NCBI RefSeq assembly: GCF_012395835.1
Contig: NZ_JAAZSQ010000009.1
Coordinates: 16,620-80,619 of the forward strand
Origin: Arthrobacter mobilis
GTDB lineage: Bacteria; Actinomycetota; Actinomycetes; Actinomycetales; Micrococcaceae
Length of the DNA: 64,000 nucleotides
Direction of reading: 5' to 3'
How positions within the stretch are numbered: position 1 is the stretch's first letter; each line of letters begins with the position of its first letter. A program made the position numbers and the translations under genes. The notes below the pieces were generated by a model. It searched no databases. It saw nothing but the letters and a program-made list of their open reading frames with translations, and was not told the DNA's origin. This document shows positions 1 to 9,278 of the stretch, in pieces.

Positions 1-63
1 GCGCTGCTGGCCGAACTGCGCTCGGTGGCCGCGGAGGTCTCGCACCGCATCTACGGCACCTGA
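1..63 (+). CDS. 3' end of a probable IclR-family regulator (partial)
   Basis: The frame is open from the first base and ends at TGA (61-63), giving 20 residues ending SHRIYGT. The helical, Ala/Glu/Arg-rich tail resembles the C-terminus of IclR-type regulators, and such a regulator often sits just upstream of hutUH in actinobacteria. The DNA-binding part lies outside the window, so the family is inferred from context and a short tail only. Confidence 0.4.
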   Translation, partial: ALLAELRSVAAEVSHRIYGT

Positions 64-72
64 CAGGTAGGT

Positions 73-90
73 TGTCTGGGATTCCGGACA
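73..90. promoter_or_regulatory. Operator-like inverted repeat upstream of hutU
   Basis: TGTCTGG and CCGGACA flank a 4-nt spacer and are complementary at 6 of 7 positions. The site lies in the 147-bp gap between the regulator end and hutU, about 120 bp before the hutU start. Its position fits an operator for the histidine-utilisation genes, but no binding protein can be assigned. Confidence 0.3.
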
Positions 91-210
91 GAACCGCACC
101 AAAGGGCGGTGCGCCGGGGGTGCGGCGGCTGTTTCATAGATGCAGAGGTTGTGAGCCGTGCCACGCACGGACCCCGCGACAGTCCACGACGGAAAAGTAA
201 GGAACGCGAA

Positions 211-1905
211 ATGGTCGAGAACTTCACCCAGCACGACCCGTCCCGCAGCATCCGGGCGCCGCGCGGCACCAGGCTGCGTGCCAGGAGCTGGCAGACCGAG
301 GCCCCGCTGCGCATGCTGATGAACAACCTGGATCCGGAGGTCGCCGAGCGGCCCGAGGACCTGGTGGTGTACGGCGGCACCGGCCGCGCGGCCCGCTCCT
401 GGGAGGCCTACGACGCGATCGTGCGCACCCTGGAGACCTTGGAGGAGGACGAGACGCTGCTGGTCCAGTCCGGCAAGCCGGTCGGAGTCTTCCGCACCAA
501 CAAGTGGGCCCCGCGCGTGCTGATCGCCAACTCCAACCTGGTCGGGGACTGGGCGACCTGGCCGGAGTTCCGCAGGCTCGAGGCCGAGGGCCTGATGATG
601 TACGGGCAGATGACCGCCGGGTCCTGGATCTACATCGGCACCCAGGGCATCCTGCAGGGCACCTACGAGACCTTCGCCGCCGTCGCCGCCAAGCGCTTTG
701 ACGGCTCCCTGGCCGGCACGCTGACCCTGACCGGCGGCTGCGGCGGCATGGGCGGGGCCCAGCCGCTGGCCGTGACCCTGAACGGCGGCGCCTGCCTGAT
801 TGTCGACGTCGACGAGTCCCGGCTGCGCCGGCGCGCCTCCAAGCGCTACCTGGACACGGTCGAGACCGACCTGGACGCCGCCCTCGCCAAGGTGCTCGCG
901 GCCAAGGCCGAAAAGCGCCCGCTGTCGGTGGGCGTGGTGGGCAATGCCGCCGAAGTCTTCCCGGAGATCCTGCGCCGGCACCAGGCCGGGGAGCTGACCG
1001 TCGACGTTGTCACCGACCAGACCTCCGCCCACGACCCGCTGAGCTACCTGCCCGAGGGCGTCGCGTTCGAGCACTGGCGCGCCGAGGCCGAGGCGGACCC
1101 GGTGGGCTTCACCAAGAAGGCCCAGGCCTCCATGGCCCGCCACGTGCAGGCGATGGTCGAGTTCCAGGACGCCGGCGCCGAGGTCTTCGACTACGGCAAC
1201 TCGATCCGCGACGAGGCCCGCAAGGGCGGCTGCGAGCGCGCCTTCGAGTTCCCCGGCTTCGTCCCGGCCTACATCCGCCCGCTCTTCTGCGAGGGCCTGG
1301 GCCCGTTCCGCTGGGTGGCCCTGTCCGGGGACCCGGAGGACATCCGCGTCACCGACGAGGCGATCAAGGAACTCTTCCCCCAGAACGAGCACCTGCACCG
1401 CTGGATCGACGCCGCCCAGGAACACGTCGAGTTCGAGGGCCTGCCGGCGCGGATCTGCTGGCTCGGCTACGGCGAACGCCACCAGGCAGGCCTGCTGTTC
1501 AACCAGCTGGTGGCCGAGGGCAAGGTCTCCGCGCCGATCGTGATCGGCCGCGACCACCTGGACTCCGGCTCGGTGGCCTCCCCGTACCGCGAGACCGAGG
1601 CCATGGCCGACGGCTCCGACGCGATCGCGGACTGGCCGCTGCTGAACGCGCTGACCGCCGCCTCCTCCGGGGCGACCTGGGTCTCCATCCACCACGGCGG
1701 CGGCGTGGGCATTGGCCGCTCCATCCACGCCGGCCAGGTCTCGGTCGCCGACGGCACCGAACTGGCAGCGGCCAAGCTCACCGCCCTGCTCACCAACGAC
1801 CCGGGCATGGGCGTGATCCGCCACGCGGACGCCGGCTACCCCCGGGCCCTCGAAGTGGCCGCCGAACGCGGCGTCCGCATCCCGATGAACGAAGGACAGA
1901 AGTAA
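211..1905 (+). CDS. hutU: Urocanate hydratase (urocanase)
   Basis: This cytoplasmic enzyme carries out step two of histidine degradation, hydrating urocanate to 4-imidazolone-5-propionate with tightly bound NAD+. The 564-residue product matches the family length (about 555). Visible hallmarks are [16 protein letters not shown], the glycine-rich [13 protein letters not shown] region that contacts NAD+, the [14 protein letters not shown] block with its conserved Cys, and [11 protein letters not shown] near the C-terminus. The frame stays open upstream to about 109, but ATG 211 is chosen because of the AAGGAA ribosome-binding site about 7 nt before it and because family similarity begins there. 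It is followed immediately by hutH, so the two are co-transcribed. Confidence 0.97.
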   Translation: MVENFTQHDPSRSIRAPRGTRLRARSWQTEAPLRMLMNNLDPEVAERPEDLVVYGGTGRAARSWEAYDAIVRTLETLEEDETLLVQSGKPVGVFRTNKWAPRVLIANSNLVGDWATWPEFRRLEAEGLMMYGQMTAGSWIYIGTQGILQGTYETFAAVAAKRFDGSLAGTLTLTGGCGGMGGAQPLAVTLNGGACLIVDVDESRLRRRASKRYLDTVETDLDAALAKVLAAKAEKRPLSVGVVGNAAEVFPEILRRHQAGELTVDVVTDQTSAHDPLSYLPEGVAFEHWRAEAEADPVGFTKKAQASMARHVQAMVEFQDAGAEVFDYGNSIRDEARKGGCERAFEFPGFVPAYIRPLFCEGLGPFRWVALSGDPEDIRVTDEAIKELFPQNEHLHRWIDAAQEHVEFEGLPARICWLGYGERHQAGLLFNQLVAEGKVSAPIVIGRDHLDSGSVASPYRETEAMADGSDAIADWPLLNALTAASSGATWVSIHHGGGVGIGRSIHAGQVSVADGTELAAAKLTALLTNDPGMGVIRHADAGYPRALEVAAERGVRIPMNEGQK

Positions 1906-3459
1906 ATGACGACGGCGCAGCTTGCCACAGTGGTCCTGGGCACCTCCGGCGCCACGGCCGACGATGTCATCGCCGTGGCGCGCCACGGCGCCCGCGTGGA
2001 GCTCTCGGCCGAGGCCCGCGAGGAGGTGGCCCGGGTCCGGGCCCACGTGGACGCCCTGGCCGGTTCAGCAACGCCGGTCTACGGCATCTCCACCGGCTTC
2101 GGTGCACTGGCCACCAGGCACGTGCCCGCCGACTACCGCACGCAGCTGCAGAAGTCCCTGATCCGCTCGCATGCCGCCGGCATGGGCCCGGCGGTGGAGC
2201 GCGAAGTGGTCCGCGCGCTGATGTTCCTGCGGGCCAAGACCCTGGCCTCGGGCCGCACCGGGATCCGTCCCGAGGTGCTGGAGACCATGCTCGCCCTGCT
2301 CAACGCCGGCATCACCCCGGTGGTGCACGAATACGGCTCGCTGGGCTGCTCCGGGGACCTGGCCCCGCTCTCGCACTGTGCCCTGGTGCTCATGGGCGAG
2401 GGCCGGGCCACCGGCCCGGACGGGGCCGAACGCCCGGTGCCCGAGCTGCTGGCCGAGGCCGGGATCGAACCGGTGGTGCTGGCGGAAAAGGAAGGTCTTG
2501 CCCTGGTCAACGGCACCGACGGCATGCTCGGCCAGCTGGTCATGGCCATCGCCGACCTGCGCGAGCTGCTCACGGCCGCGGACATCACCGCGGCCATGAG
2601 CGTGGAGGCGCTGCTGGGCACCGACCAGGTCTTCCGGCCCGAGCTGCACGCGCCGCTGCGCCCGCACCCGGGCCAGGCCGCCAGCGCGGACACCATGCTG
2701 CGCGTGCTGGCGCACTCCCCGATTGTGGCCTCGCACCGCGAAGGCGACACCCGGGTCCAGGATGCCTACTCGCTGCGCTGTGCCCCGCAGGTGGCCGGCG
2801 CCGCCCGGGACACCGTGGAGTACGCGGCCACCGTCGCCGGCCGCGAGCTGGCCGCCGCCATCGACAACCCGGTGGTGCTGCCCGACGGCACGGTGACCTC
2901 CAACGGCAACTTCCACGGTGCCCCGGTGGCCTACGTGCTGGACTTCCTGGCCATCGTGGCCGCGGACGTGGCCTCCATTGCCGAGCGCCGCACGGATCGG
3001 CTGCTGGATCCGGCCCGCTCGCACGGGCTGCCGCCGTTCCTGGCCGACGATCCGGGCGTGGACTCCGGCCTGATGATCGCCCAGTACACCCAGGCCGGGC
3101 TGGTCTCGGAGAACAAGCGCCTGGCCGTCCCCGCCAGCGTGGACTCGATCCCGAGCTCGGCCATGCAGGAGGACCACGTCTCGATGGGCTGGCACGCGGC
3201 CCGCAAGCTGCGCACCGCCGTCGGCAACCTGCGCCGGGTGCTGGCCGTCGAGTACGTCGCCGCCGCCCGCGGCATCGAACTGCGCGCCCCGCTGCAGCCG
3301 GGGCCGGCCACCGGTGCCGCCCTGGCGGCGCTGCGCACGCGGGTGGCCGGGGCCGGACCGGACCGCTTCCTGGCTCCGGAACTGGCCGCCGCGGAGGAGC
3401 TCATCGCCGACGGCACGCTGCGCACCGCCGTCGAAGGCGCCACCGGCCCGCTGGGCTAG
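1906..3459 (+). CDS. hutH: Histidine ammonia-lyase
   Basis: This enzyme starts histidine catabolism by deaminating L-histidine to urocanate. The 517-residue protein has the MIO prosthetic-group region as GSLGCSGDLAPLSH, where Cys148-Ser149-Gly150 would cyclise in place of the more common Ala-Ser-Gly. A cysteine there is accepted in the family signature. The N-terminal YGISTGFGAL block (Tyr and Phe of the active site) and the C-terminal SAMQEDHVSMG block are also present. ATG begins directly after the hutU TAA with no spacer, implying translational coupling. The later steps (hutI, hutG) are not in the window. Confidence 0.96.
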   Translation: MTTAQLATVVLGTSGATADDVIAVARHGARVELSAEAREEVARVRAHVDALAGSATPVYGISTGFGALATRHVPADYRTQLQKSLIRSHAAGMGPAVEREVVRALMFLRAKTLASGRTGIRPEVLETMLALLNAGITPVVHEYGSLGCSGDLAPLSHCALVLMGEGRATGPDGAERPVPELLAEAGIEPVVLAEKEGLALVNGTDGMLGQLVMAIADLRELLTAADITAAMSVEALLGTDQVFRPELHAPLRPHPGQAASADTMLRVLAHSPIVASHREGDTRVQDAYSLRCAPQVAGAARDTVEYAATVAGRELAAAIDNPVVLPDGTVTSNGNFHGAPVAYVLDFLAIVAADVASIAERRTDRLLDPARSHGLPPFLADDPGVDSGLMIAQYTQAGLVSENKRLAVPASVDSIPSSAMQEDHVSMGWHAARKLRTAVGNLRRVLAVEYVAAARGIELRAPLQPGPATGAALAALRTRVAGAGPDRFLAPELAAAEELIADGTLRTAVEGATGPLG

Positions 3460-3470
3460 GCACCGGGAGT

Positions 3471-3511
3471 CCTCCGCCGGCCCGCGTCCAGTTCAGACGG
3501 GCCGGCGGAGG
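3471..3511. terminator. Bidirectional terminator-like hairpin between convergent genes
   Basis: A 14-bp perfect stem (3471-3484 with 3498-3511) has a 13-nt loop. It follows hutH on the plus strand and covers the last codons and stop of the minus-strand hydrolase (stop at 3493-3495 inside the loop). No U-tract follows, so it would be an actinobacterial-style terminator acting on both convergent transcripts. Confidence 0.6.
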
Positions 3512-4503
3512 CCGCCGAAGAACGGCACCGGGAAATGGGCGTCCTCGACCTGCTGGATCAGCGGCTGGTAGATGGCGGGGTTCCACTGCGGGCTGGCGTG
3601 GGCCGGCAGTGCCCCGGCCGTCACCAGCTCGTTGGTGAGGAAGTTGTCCTTGAAGTTGACCAGCCAGCTGCGGCGGGCGGTGCCGTAGTTGACCGTCTTG
3701 TCCGCCGGGTTGCCCATCCAGGCGATCTTCGTGGAGCCCATGTCCGGGGCGAAGCCGCGGCCCTCGAAATGGTAGATGTACGCCGACTGGGACTGGATCA
3801 GCCGGCTGGAGACGGCCAGCGGGGACAGCTGCGCCATGCTCTGCTCGATCACCGTCCGCCAGCTGCGCTCGTGCTTGTTCACGATCCGTTCCCCCAGCTC
3901 GTAGCCCCCGCGCAGCACGGTGGGCACCTGATAGCCGGCCTCGTAGGCAAAGACCACGCCCTCGAACATCGTCCTGTCGATCACATCGAAGCGGCTGTAC
4001 GGGGTGCAGTCCATCAGGATCAGCTCCACCGGGTACCCCTTGGCCTGCAGCCGCGCGGTCATTTCCACCGCGACCATTCCGCCGAAGCTGTGGCCGTAGA
4101 AATACAGCCGGTTCAGGTCGTTCTGCTCGATATGCCGCTGCAGCACCTCGGCCAGGTGGGCCAGGTCCAGCCCGCGGTTGGAGTAGCCGGCCATGGCCAG
4201 CTGCCCGCGCCGGGTCAGGGCAGGACGCAGCGAATTCAGGATCCACAGGCCCTCTTCCCAGCTGGTCTTGTACCCGGGGAAGAGCACCCAGCTGCTGCGC
4301 GGGAACCGGCGGCGCGCGGCCTCGTCCTCGAGCACCAGGATGCGCGGGTCCGAGCGTTCGGCCTGCAGCCTGCGGGTGACCAGCAGGTCCGCGCTGGTGG
4401 CCAGGCCGAAACCGGCAGCGATCAGGAAGCTGCGCCGGGAGACCTGGTGCAGCCCGCTGGCCAGGCGCAGCCGGTGGACGGCTTCTTTGTCCGGAAACTC
4501 CAT
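3493..4503 (-). CDS. Alpha/beta hydrolase with Tat-like N-terminus
   Basis: The 336-residue protein has a serine hydrolase nucleophile elbow GHSFGG (Ser139), an Asp in the MDCTPYSRFD segment and a late His in EDAHFPVP, consistent with an alpha/beta hydrolase triad. Residues about 23-45 (SRRSFLIAAGFGLATSADLL) look like a twin-arginine signal or membrane anchor, so it probably acts outside the membrane. The shape recalls thioesterase or acyltransferase-type hydrolases, but the substrate cannot be inferred. It stands alone between hutH (convergent) and pyrE (same strand, 40-bp gap). The start is ATG 4503. Confidence 0.75.
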   Translation of the reverse strand: MEFPDKEAVHRLRLASGLHQVSRRSFLIAAGFGLATSADLLVTRRLQAERSDPRILVLEDEAARRRFPRSSWVLFPGYKTSWEEGLWILNSLRPALTRRGQLAMAGYSNRGLDLAHLAEVLQRHIEQNDLNRLYFYGHSFGGMVAVEMTARLQAKGYPVELILMDCTPYSRFDVIDRTMFEGVVFAYEAGYQVPTVLRGGYELGERIVNKHERSWRTVIEQSMAQLSPLAVSSRLIQSQSAYIYHFEGRGFAPDMGSTKIAWMGNPADKTVNYGTARRSWLVNFKDNFLTNELVTAGALPAHASPQWNPAIYQPLIQQVEDAHFPVPFFGGLRRPV

Positions 4504-4543
4504 GTCGCTGCGGCGGGCCGGCTAGGCCGGCCGGCCGGATTCC

Positions 4544-5131
4544 TTAGTCGAGGCCCAGTTCGTCCTTGCCGAAGGCGAAGAGGTAGGGGACGGACGCCTC
4601 CTGCTCAATGCGCTCCTTGGCCCCGGTGTTCCGGTCCACGATCACGGCCACCGCCTTGACCTGGCCGCCGGCATTGCGCACGCCCTCGATGGCGGCCAGT
4701 GCCGAGCCGCCGGTGGTGGAGGTGTCCTCCAGCACGACGACGGGGCGGCCGGCCACGTCCGGGCCTTCCACCTGCCGGCCCATCCCGTAGGACTTCTGCG
4801 CCTTGCGCACCACGAAAGCATCCACGGCCCGGCCGGCGTCGGCCGCCGCGTGCATCAGTGCCGTAGCCACCGGGTCGGCACCCATGGTCAGCCCGCCGGC
4901 GGCCTCGAAGCCGATGCCTGCCTCGTCGAGCATGGCCAGCATGACCCGGCCGACCAGGCGTGAGGCCTCGTGGTGCAGGGTGACCCGGCGCAGGTCGATG
5001 TAGTAGTCCGCCTCGGCGCCGCTGGAGAGGATCACCTTCCCGCGCACGACGGCGAGGTCCTTGATCAGTTCGAGCAGGCGGGCCCGGTCGGCGGCCAGGT
5101 CAGGGGTCTGCGGCACAGAAGTCTGGGTCAT
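4544..5131 (-). CDS. pyrE: Orotate phosphoribosyltransferase
   Basis: This enzyme couples orotate to PRPP, giving OMP in pyrimidine synthesis. The 195-residue product has the PRPP-binding loop [15 protein letters not shown], the flexible-loop stretch [16 protein letters not shown] and the N-terminal [13 protein letters not shown] segment. ATG 5131 is preferred over a frame extension to 5149 because a -10-like TAGACT lies exactly 7 nt before it (5139-5144), suggesting a leaderless mRNA. The gene is divergent from nadE, which shows the same arrangement. Confidence 0.95.
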   Translation of the reverse strand: MTQTSVPQTPDLAADRARLLELIKDLAVVRGKVILSSGAEADYYIDLRRVTLHHEASRLVGRVMLAMLDEAGIGFEAAGGLTMGADPVATALMHAAADAGRAVDAFVVRKAQKSYGMGRQVEGPDVAGRPVVVLEDTSTTGGSALAAIEGVRNAGGQVKAVAVIVDRNTGAKERIEQEASVPYLFAFGKDELGLD

Positions 5132-5214
5132 GGATTCCAGTCTACGCACGGCTGGCTGGCCGGGCAGAACGCCGGGAAACGATCCGGAAACGCGCCGGTA
5201 GTACGCTTAGCCAC

Positions 5215-6036
5215 ATGCGCGAACTACAGGCGACCATCATCGAAGAAATGGGCGTGAAGCCTGCCATCGACCCCGCCGAGGAAGTCGCCAAGCGGGTGGC
5301 ATTCCTCAAGGACTACCTCAGGGCCACCGGTACCAGGGGCTTCGTGCTGGGCATCAGCGGAGGGCTGGACTCCACCCTGGCCGGCCGGCTGGCACAGCTG
5401 GCCGTGGAGGACCTGGCGGCCGAAGGCATCGAGGCGGACTTCGTGGCGGTGCGCCTGCCCTACCGCGTCCAGCACGACGAGGCGGACGCCCAGGCTGCCC
5501 TCGAGTTCATCCGGCCCAAGAGCACCTGGACGTTCAATATCGCCTCGGCCGTGGACGGCTTCGAGGGCGAGTTCGCCGCGAGCACCGGCCGGGAGCTCTC
5601 GGACTTCGGCAAGGGCAATGTCAAGGCCCGATCCCGGATGGTCGCCCAGTACGCCCTGGCCGGGGAGCACAACTACCTGGTGATCGGCACCGACCACGGC
5701 GCCGAGTCCGTTACCGGGTTCTTTACCAAGTACGGCGACGGCGGGGCCGACATCCTGCCGCTGTTCGGCCTGAACAAGCGGCAGAACCGGCAGCTGCTGG
5801 CCTGGCTTGGTGCGCACGACAAGCTGCACGGCAAGGTCCCCACCGCTGACCTGCTCGACGACAAGCCCGGGCGCACGGACGAGGACGAGCTGGGCCTGAA
5901 ATACGACGACATCGACGACTACCTCGAAGGGCGCCAGGTGCCGGACGAGGTGGCCGCGGCCATCGAGCAGAAGTACCTGCGCACCCGCCACAAGCGCGCC
6001 GTTCCGGTGAGCATCTTCGACAAATGGTGGCACTGA
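5215..6036 (+). CDS. nadE: Ammonia-dependent NAD synthetase
   Basis: This enzyme amidates deamido-NAD to NAD+ with ATP and ammonia, the last step of NAD synthesis. The 273-residue size is that of the short NH3-dependent form (E. coli type) with no glutaminase domain. The ATP-pyrophosphatase loop is SGGLDS (residues 48-53), followed by [14 protein letters not shown], the family block [21 protein letters not shown] and the C-terminal [15 protein letters not shown] hexamer at 5202-5207 ends 7 nt before ATG 5215, with no ribosome-binding site, so the message is probably leaderless. Confidence 0.96.
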   Translation: MRELQATIIEEMGVKPAIDPAEEVAKRVAFLKDYLRATGTRGFVLGISGGLDSTLAGRLAQLAVEDLAAEGIEADFVAVRLPYRVQHDEADAQAALEFIRPKSTWTFNIASAVDGFEGEFAASTGRELSDFGKGNVKARSRMVAQYALAGEHNYLVIGTDHGAESVTGFFTKYGDGGADILPLFGLNKRQNRQLLAWLGAHDKLHGKVPTADLLDDKPGRTDEDELGLKYDDIDDYLEGRQVPDEVAAAIEQKYLRTRHKRAVPVSIFDKWWH

Positions 6037-6058
6037 AGTTTTCGGTAACGTAGGCACT

Positions 6059-6862
6059 GTGAAGATTGCTACCTGGAATGTGAACTCCATCCGTGCCCGC
6101 GCCGACCGGGTCGAGGCCTGGCTGCAGCGTTCCGACGTCGATGTGCTGGCCATCCAGGAGACCAAGACCAAGGACGAGAACTTTCCCTGGGACCTGTTCG
6201 AAAAGAACGACTACGAGGTGGCGCACTTTGGCCTGAACCAGTGGAACGGCGTCGCCATCGCCTCCCGCGTGGGGCTCGAGGACGTCGAACGCACCTTCGC
6301 CGGCCAGCCTGCCTTCGGCAAGAACGGGCTGAACCCCGTTCCGGAGGCGCGCGCCATCGGCGCCACCTGCGGCGGGATGCGCATCTGGAGCCTGTACGTG
6401 CCCAACGGCCGGGCGCTGGACGACGAGCACATGCCGTACAAGCTCAAGTGGCTGGACACGCTCAAGGACCAGGCCAGCTCCTGGCTGGCCGGGGACCCGC
6501 AGGCGCAGATCGCGCTGATGGGCGACTGGAACATCGCCCCGCAGGATGAGGATGTCTGGGACATCGACTACTTCATCCGCGAGCGCCTGACCCATGTCAG
6601 CGAACCGGAGCGGGCCGCCTTCCGGGCCTTTGAAGCGGCGGGTTTCGCCGACGTCGTCCGCCCGCACCATCCCGGTCCCGGGGTCTACACCTACTGGGAC
6701 TACACCCAGCTGCGCTTCCCGAAGCGGGAAGGCATGCGGATCGACTTCGTCCTGGCGTCCCCGGCCCTGGCGGCCCGGGTCACCGGGGCGGTGATCGACC
6801 GGGAGGAGCGCAAGGGCAAGGGGGCCTCGGACCACGCACCGGTGATCGTGGAACTGGACTAG
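6059..6862 (+). CDS. xthA: Exodeoxyribonuclease III / AP endonuclease
   Basis: This Mg2+-dependent base-excision-repair enzyme cleaves DNA at abasic sites and trims 3' ends. The 267-residue protein shows the Exo III motifs in order: KIATWNVNSIRAR at the N-terminus, AIQETK with metal ligand Glu34, the GDWNIAP block (Asp156, Asn158), YTYWDY, MRIDFVL and the terminal SDHAPV catalytic His. The start is GTG 6059, 22 bp after nadE. A TAACGT hexamer (6046-6051) sits 7 nt upstream, so it may have its own leaderless promoter. Confidence 0.95.
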   Translation: MKIATWNVNSIRARADRVEAWLQRSDVDVLAIQETKTKDENFPWDLFEKNDYEVAHFGLNQWNGVAIASRVGLEDVERTFAGQPAFGKNGLNPVPEARAIGATCGGMRIWSLYVPNGRALDDEHMPYKLKWLDTLKDQASSWLAGDPQAQIALMGDWNIAPQDEDVWDIDYFIRERLTHVSEPERAAFRAFEAAGFADVVRPHHPGPGVYTYWDYTQLRFPKREGMRIDFVLASPALAARVTGAVIDREERKGKGASDHAPVIVELD

Positions 6863-6866
6863 GCCC

Positions 6867-7691
6867 ATGGGGTTTCCGTACGTCTCCTTCCTGCGGGTGT
6901 TCGAGCCGCTGGACGCTTTCGACGACCAGCAGCAGATGCTCATCCTGGCCCAGCGCGGCCGGGACCGGGAGGCGACGGAACAGCTGGACCGCAGTGAATC
7001 GCTGCGGCGGATCACCCGGACGGTCTCGGACCCGTTCCCGCACGACGGTGAAGACATCGTCCGCGTGCTGAACTACCCCTCCCCGGAGGGGCTGGACACC
7101 CCGTACTACTGCCCGAACCAGCTGGCGGTCCGCAGCACGCTGGCCGCCGAGTCGCTCTCCCACAGCCTGCGCAACCCGCTGCTGGGGCTGCTGGTCCCCG
7201 ATGCCGCGCGCGTGGCCCAGCAGGAGCGGCTGGACCCGGACAGCTTCGCCGAGTCGCTGTCCAAGCTGCACACCCGCAGCGCCACCTGGGGCATCCCCTT
7301 CGGGTGGTTCGTGCTGTTCCGCGAGGATGACCGGATCGAGGTGGTCGGGGACGGCCAGGGCATCGAAACGGTGCGGCTGGCCGCACCGATCTCCCAGTGC
7401 ATCGACCGGGCGCGCTATGCCGCCGCCTCGCTGGCCATCGCCGCCCCCGGCCTGGACCTGCTCGAGGAGCTGACCGAAATCACCGAGTGGCTGGAGACCT
7501 TCTCGCTCAGATCGATCGTGGAACTGGACTACGGCGAGGTCGCGCACCTGGTCTTCCCGGACGAGTCCCCCACGGACGTGCGGGCGGGCATCGAATGCCT
7601 GGTCGAAGGGGATATGACCGGCGCGGCAGCGGCCTACCGCCGGCTGGCCACGCGCTGGATCAAGATCCGCCAGCTCGCCCGCGCGTCCTGA
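6867..7691 (+). CDS. Conserved protein of unknown function
   Basis: This 274-residue soluble protein begins 4 nt after xthA and is probably co-transcribed with it. It is rich in charged residues, has no signal peptide or membrane segment, and contains a patch GIPFGWFVLFREDD in its middle, a hydrophobic alpha-helical stretch (about 170-210) and a helical C-terminus. No catalytic motif is recognised. Codon use is like its neighbours and the start is ATG 6867. It looks like a structural or regulatory protein restricted to actinobacteria, but that is an inference. Confidence 0.7.
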   Translation: MGFPYVSFLRVFEPLDAFDDQQQMLILAQRGRDREATEQLDRSESLRRITRTVSDPFPHDGEDIVRVLNYPSPEGLDTPYYCPNQLAVRSTLAAESLSHSLRNPLLGLLVPDAARVAQQERLDPDSFAESLSKLHTRSATWGIPFGWFVLFREDDRIEVVGDGQGIETVRLAAPISQCIDRARYAAASLAIAAPGLDLLEELTEITEWLETFSLRSIVELDYGEVAHLVFPDESPTDVRAGIECLVEGDMTGAAAAYRRLATRWIKIRQLARAS

Positions 7692-7712
7692 CCGGCTGCC
7701 TGCGCTGCCGGG

Positions 7713-7979
7713 CTAGGCGCTCAGGTGCGGCGGCTTCTTGGTGACCCTCTCGATGTCGGCCGCGGTGGCCTCGATCAGCTGGTGCGCCAGATCCGCCAGG
7801 GCCCGGGCGGCCGAGAGCTCGTCGCCGATCTCGGGGACATCCGAGTCCGCCGGATTCAGCCTGGCCAGCCCGGTCCCGGTCAGTCCGGGACGGCCTTCGG
7901 CCTGAAGCCGCGCCGTGGCCCGTGTTTGGTTTTCGTGTTCGTCGATGACGATCTCCACCGACCAGCTTTTCTCCTGCAT
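7713..7979 (-). CDS. DUF1876 family protein
   Basis: This 88-residue protein has the DUF1876 pattern: an N-terminal strand KSWSVEIVIDEHENQTRATARL, then GTGLARLNPADSDVPEIGDELSAARALADLAHQL, ending in a helix. The family is small, cytoplasmic, actinobacterial and of unknown biochemical role, with a predicted alpha/beta fold. It lies 67 bp downstream of the envelope-stress operon on the same strand, so it may be read through from it. Confidence 0.8.
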   Translation of the reverse strand: MQEKSWSVEIVIDEHENQTRATARLQAEGRPGLTGTGLARLNPADSDVPEIGDELSAARALADLAHQLIEATAADIERVTKKPPHLSA

Positions 7980-8046
7980 GGCGGCCGCCTCCTCGAATCA
8001 AGACCACGATGGCAGGCCTGCGGCAGCACGTCAAGGCCGGTGGAAT

Positions 8047-8658
8047 TCAGTGCACGCGGTCGGCGCGGACCAGCCGGGCACGCGCCCCGGACCCGATGCT
8101 GACCACCACCGGCGGATGGATTCCGACCACCAGGTCCAGCGCCTCCACCAGGTCCATGACCTCCCCGGCCACCGCCTGCGGCGAGGCTCCCTGCCGGGGC
8201 AGCACCCGCACGTGCAGCCCCGGTACGCCGCGGTATTCGTAGGCAGCCACCGCGGCGTGCACGATGTCGGGGCGCTCCTGCAGCGCCGCCTTGAGCGGCT
8301 GCTCGGCCACCGCGGCGCTGAGCGAGACGATCCCGGGGGTACCGTCGCCGTCGCCGTCCACCGCCAGGGTGCCAACGCGGCCGCGCCCCTGCAGCGCCGC
8401 CCAGGCCAGCAGCAGCAGGATCAGCACCAGCAGCATTACGGCAGCGACGGCCCACAGCCAGCTCACCGGCTGGCCGGGCAGCGTGGTGGCCGCGAGCAGC
8501 CGGCCCAGCCTCTCCCCGGCCCCGGCCGTGGCCCGCTGCCACCAGCCGGACGCCCCGGGAAACAGGGCCAGCGCCACGGCCAGCCCGCCCAGGAGCATCA
8601 GGGCCAGGCCGAGCACGGCCAGGATCACGCGGTTGAGGGCGCGCGGTGTCTGGTTCAC
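8047..8658 (-). CDS. AmaP-like membrane anchor of the Asp23/Gls24 operon
   Basis: This 203-residue protein has two hydrophobic segments (about residues 11-33 and 60-85) and a C-terminal soluble domain of about 110 residues. The layout resembles AmaP, which tethers Asp23 at the membrane in Gram-positives. The start is GTG 8658, which overlaps the stop of the preceding gene (GTGA, 8655-8658). It is the last gene of the five-gene operon. The role as anchor is inferred from family architecture and position. Confidence 0.7.
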   Translation of the reverse strand: MNQTPRALNRVILAVLGLALMLLGGLAVALALFPGASGWWQRATAGAGERLGRLLAATTLPGQPVSWLWAVAAVMLLVLILLLLAWAALQGRGRVGTLAVDGDGDGTPGIVSLSAAVAEQPLKAALQERPDIVHAAVAAYEYRGVPGLHVRVLPRQGASPQAVAGEVMDLVEALDLVVGIHPPVVVSIGSGARARLVRADRVH

Positions 8659-9278
8659 TGCCCCACCACCCCGGAGGAGGACACCCGCACCCGCACCGGC
8701 GGCACCGGGTCGATCCCGGTGCGCAGCAGTTCGTCCTCCACCGCTGCCTGCACGTCCGCGGCGCTGACCGGGATCCCGGAGGTGGGCCGCAGCTGCACCT
8801 GGATCAGGGAACGGGAGATGGTGACCAGGACCTGTTCCCGGCCCACGTTTGCCGCCGCCCGGGCCCGCCGCGCCAGGGCGGCGGCAATCACCTGGTTGTC
8901 GACGACGACGACGCCGCGGCTGCTGGGCAGCAGATGGCGGTGCAGGCGGCCCGGCAGCACCCCCTGCAGGAAGAAGTACAGCCCGGCCAGCAGCAGCAGG
9001 GTCCCGGAGGCGCCCAGGACCAGCGGGCTGGCATTGCCCGGCAGCCGGTGCAGCCAGGCGGCGAAGTCCGCCGGGTCCAGCAGCCACGACGGGTGGCCGA
9101 GGGCCTGGAGCACGGCTTCCAGCAGCACGTACAGGCACAGGGCCGCCAGGGCGAACGCGGCGACGACCGAGGCTGCTGCGCGCGAGCTGTGCAGCTCGCG
9201 CCGGGCCAGGCTGCTGCGGAAACCATCCGGCGCCGCGGCCCTGCCGGTACCGGCGGTGCCGTTCCTCAGCTGGGTCAC
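8655..9278 (-). CDS. DUF6286-type membrane protein
   Basis: This 207-residue protein has a cytoplasmic N-terminus rich in Ala/Arg, two membrane segments (about 34-58 and 83-108) and a soluble C-terminal half containing GVVVVDNQVIAAALARRARAAANV. It fits the DUF6286 proteins found in actinobacterial Asp23 operons. The start overlaps the upstream stop by 4 nt (9275-9278) and the stop overlaps the next GTG. The function is unknown; context suggests it assembles with the Asp23-like proteins at the membrane. Confidence 0.72.
   Translation of the reverse strand: MTQLRNGTAGTGRAAAPDGFRSSLARRELHSSRAAASVVAAFALAALCLYVLLEAVLQALGHPSWLLDPADFAAWLHRLPGNASPLVLGASGTLLLLAGLYFFLQGVLPGRLHRHLLPSSRGVVVVDNQVIAAALARRARAAANVGREQVLVTISRSLIQVQLRPTSGIPVSAADVQAAVEDELLRTGIDPVPPVRVRVSSSGVVGQ

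Noticed and set aside
2065..3195. Long minus-strand open frame opposite hutH
   Set aside because: It is a GC-rich shadow of hutH with Gly/Arg/His-rich translation and no domain; hutH carries the conserved motifs.
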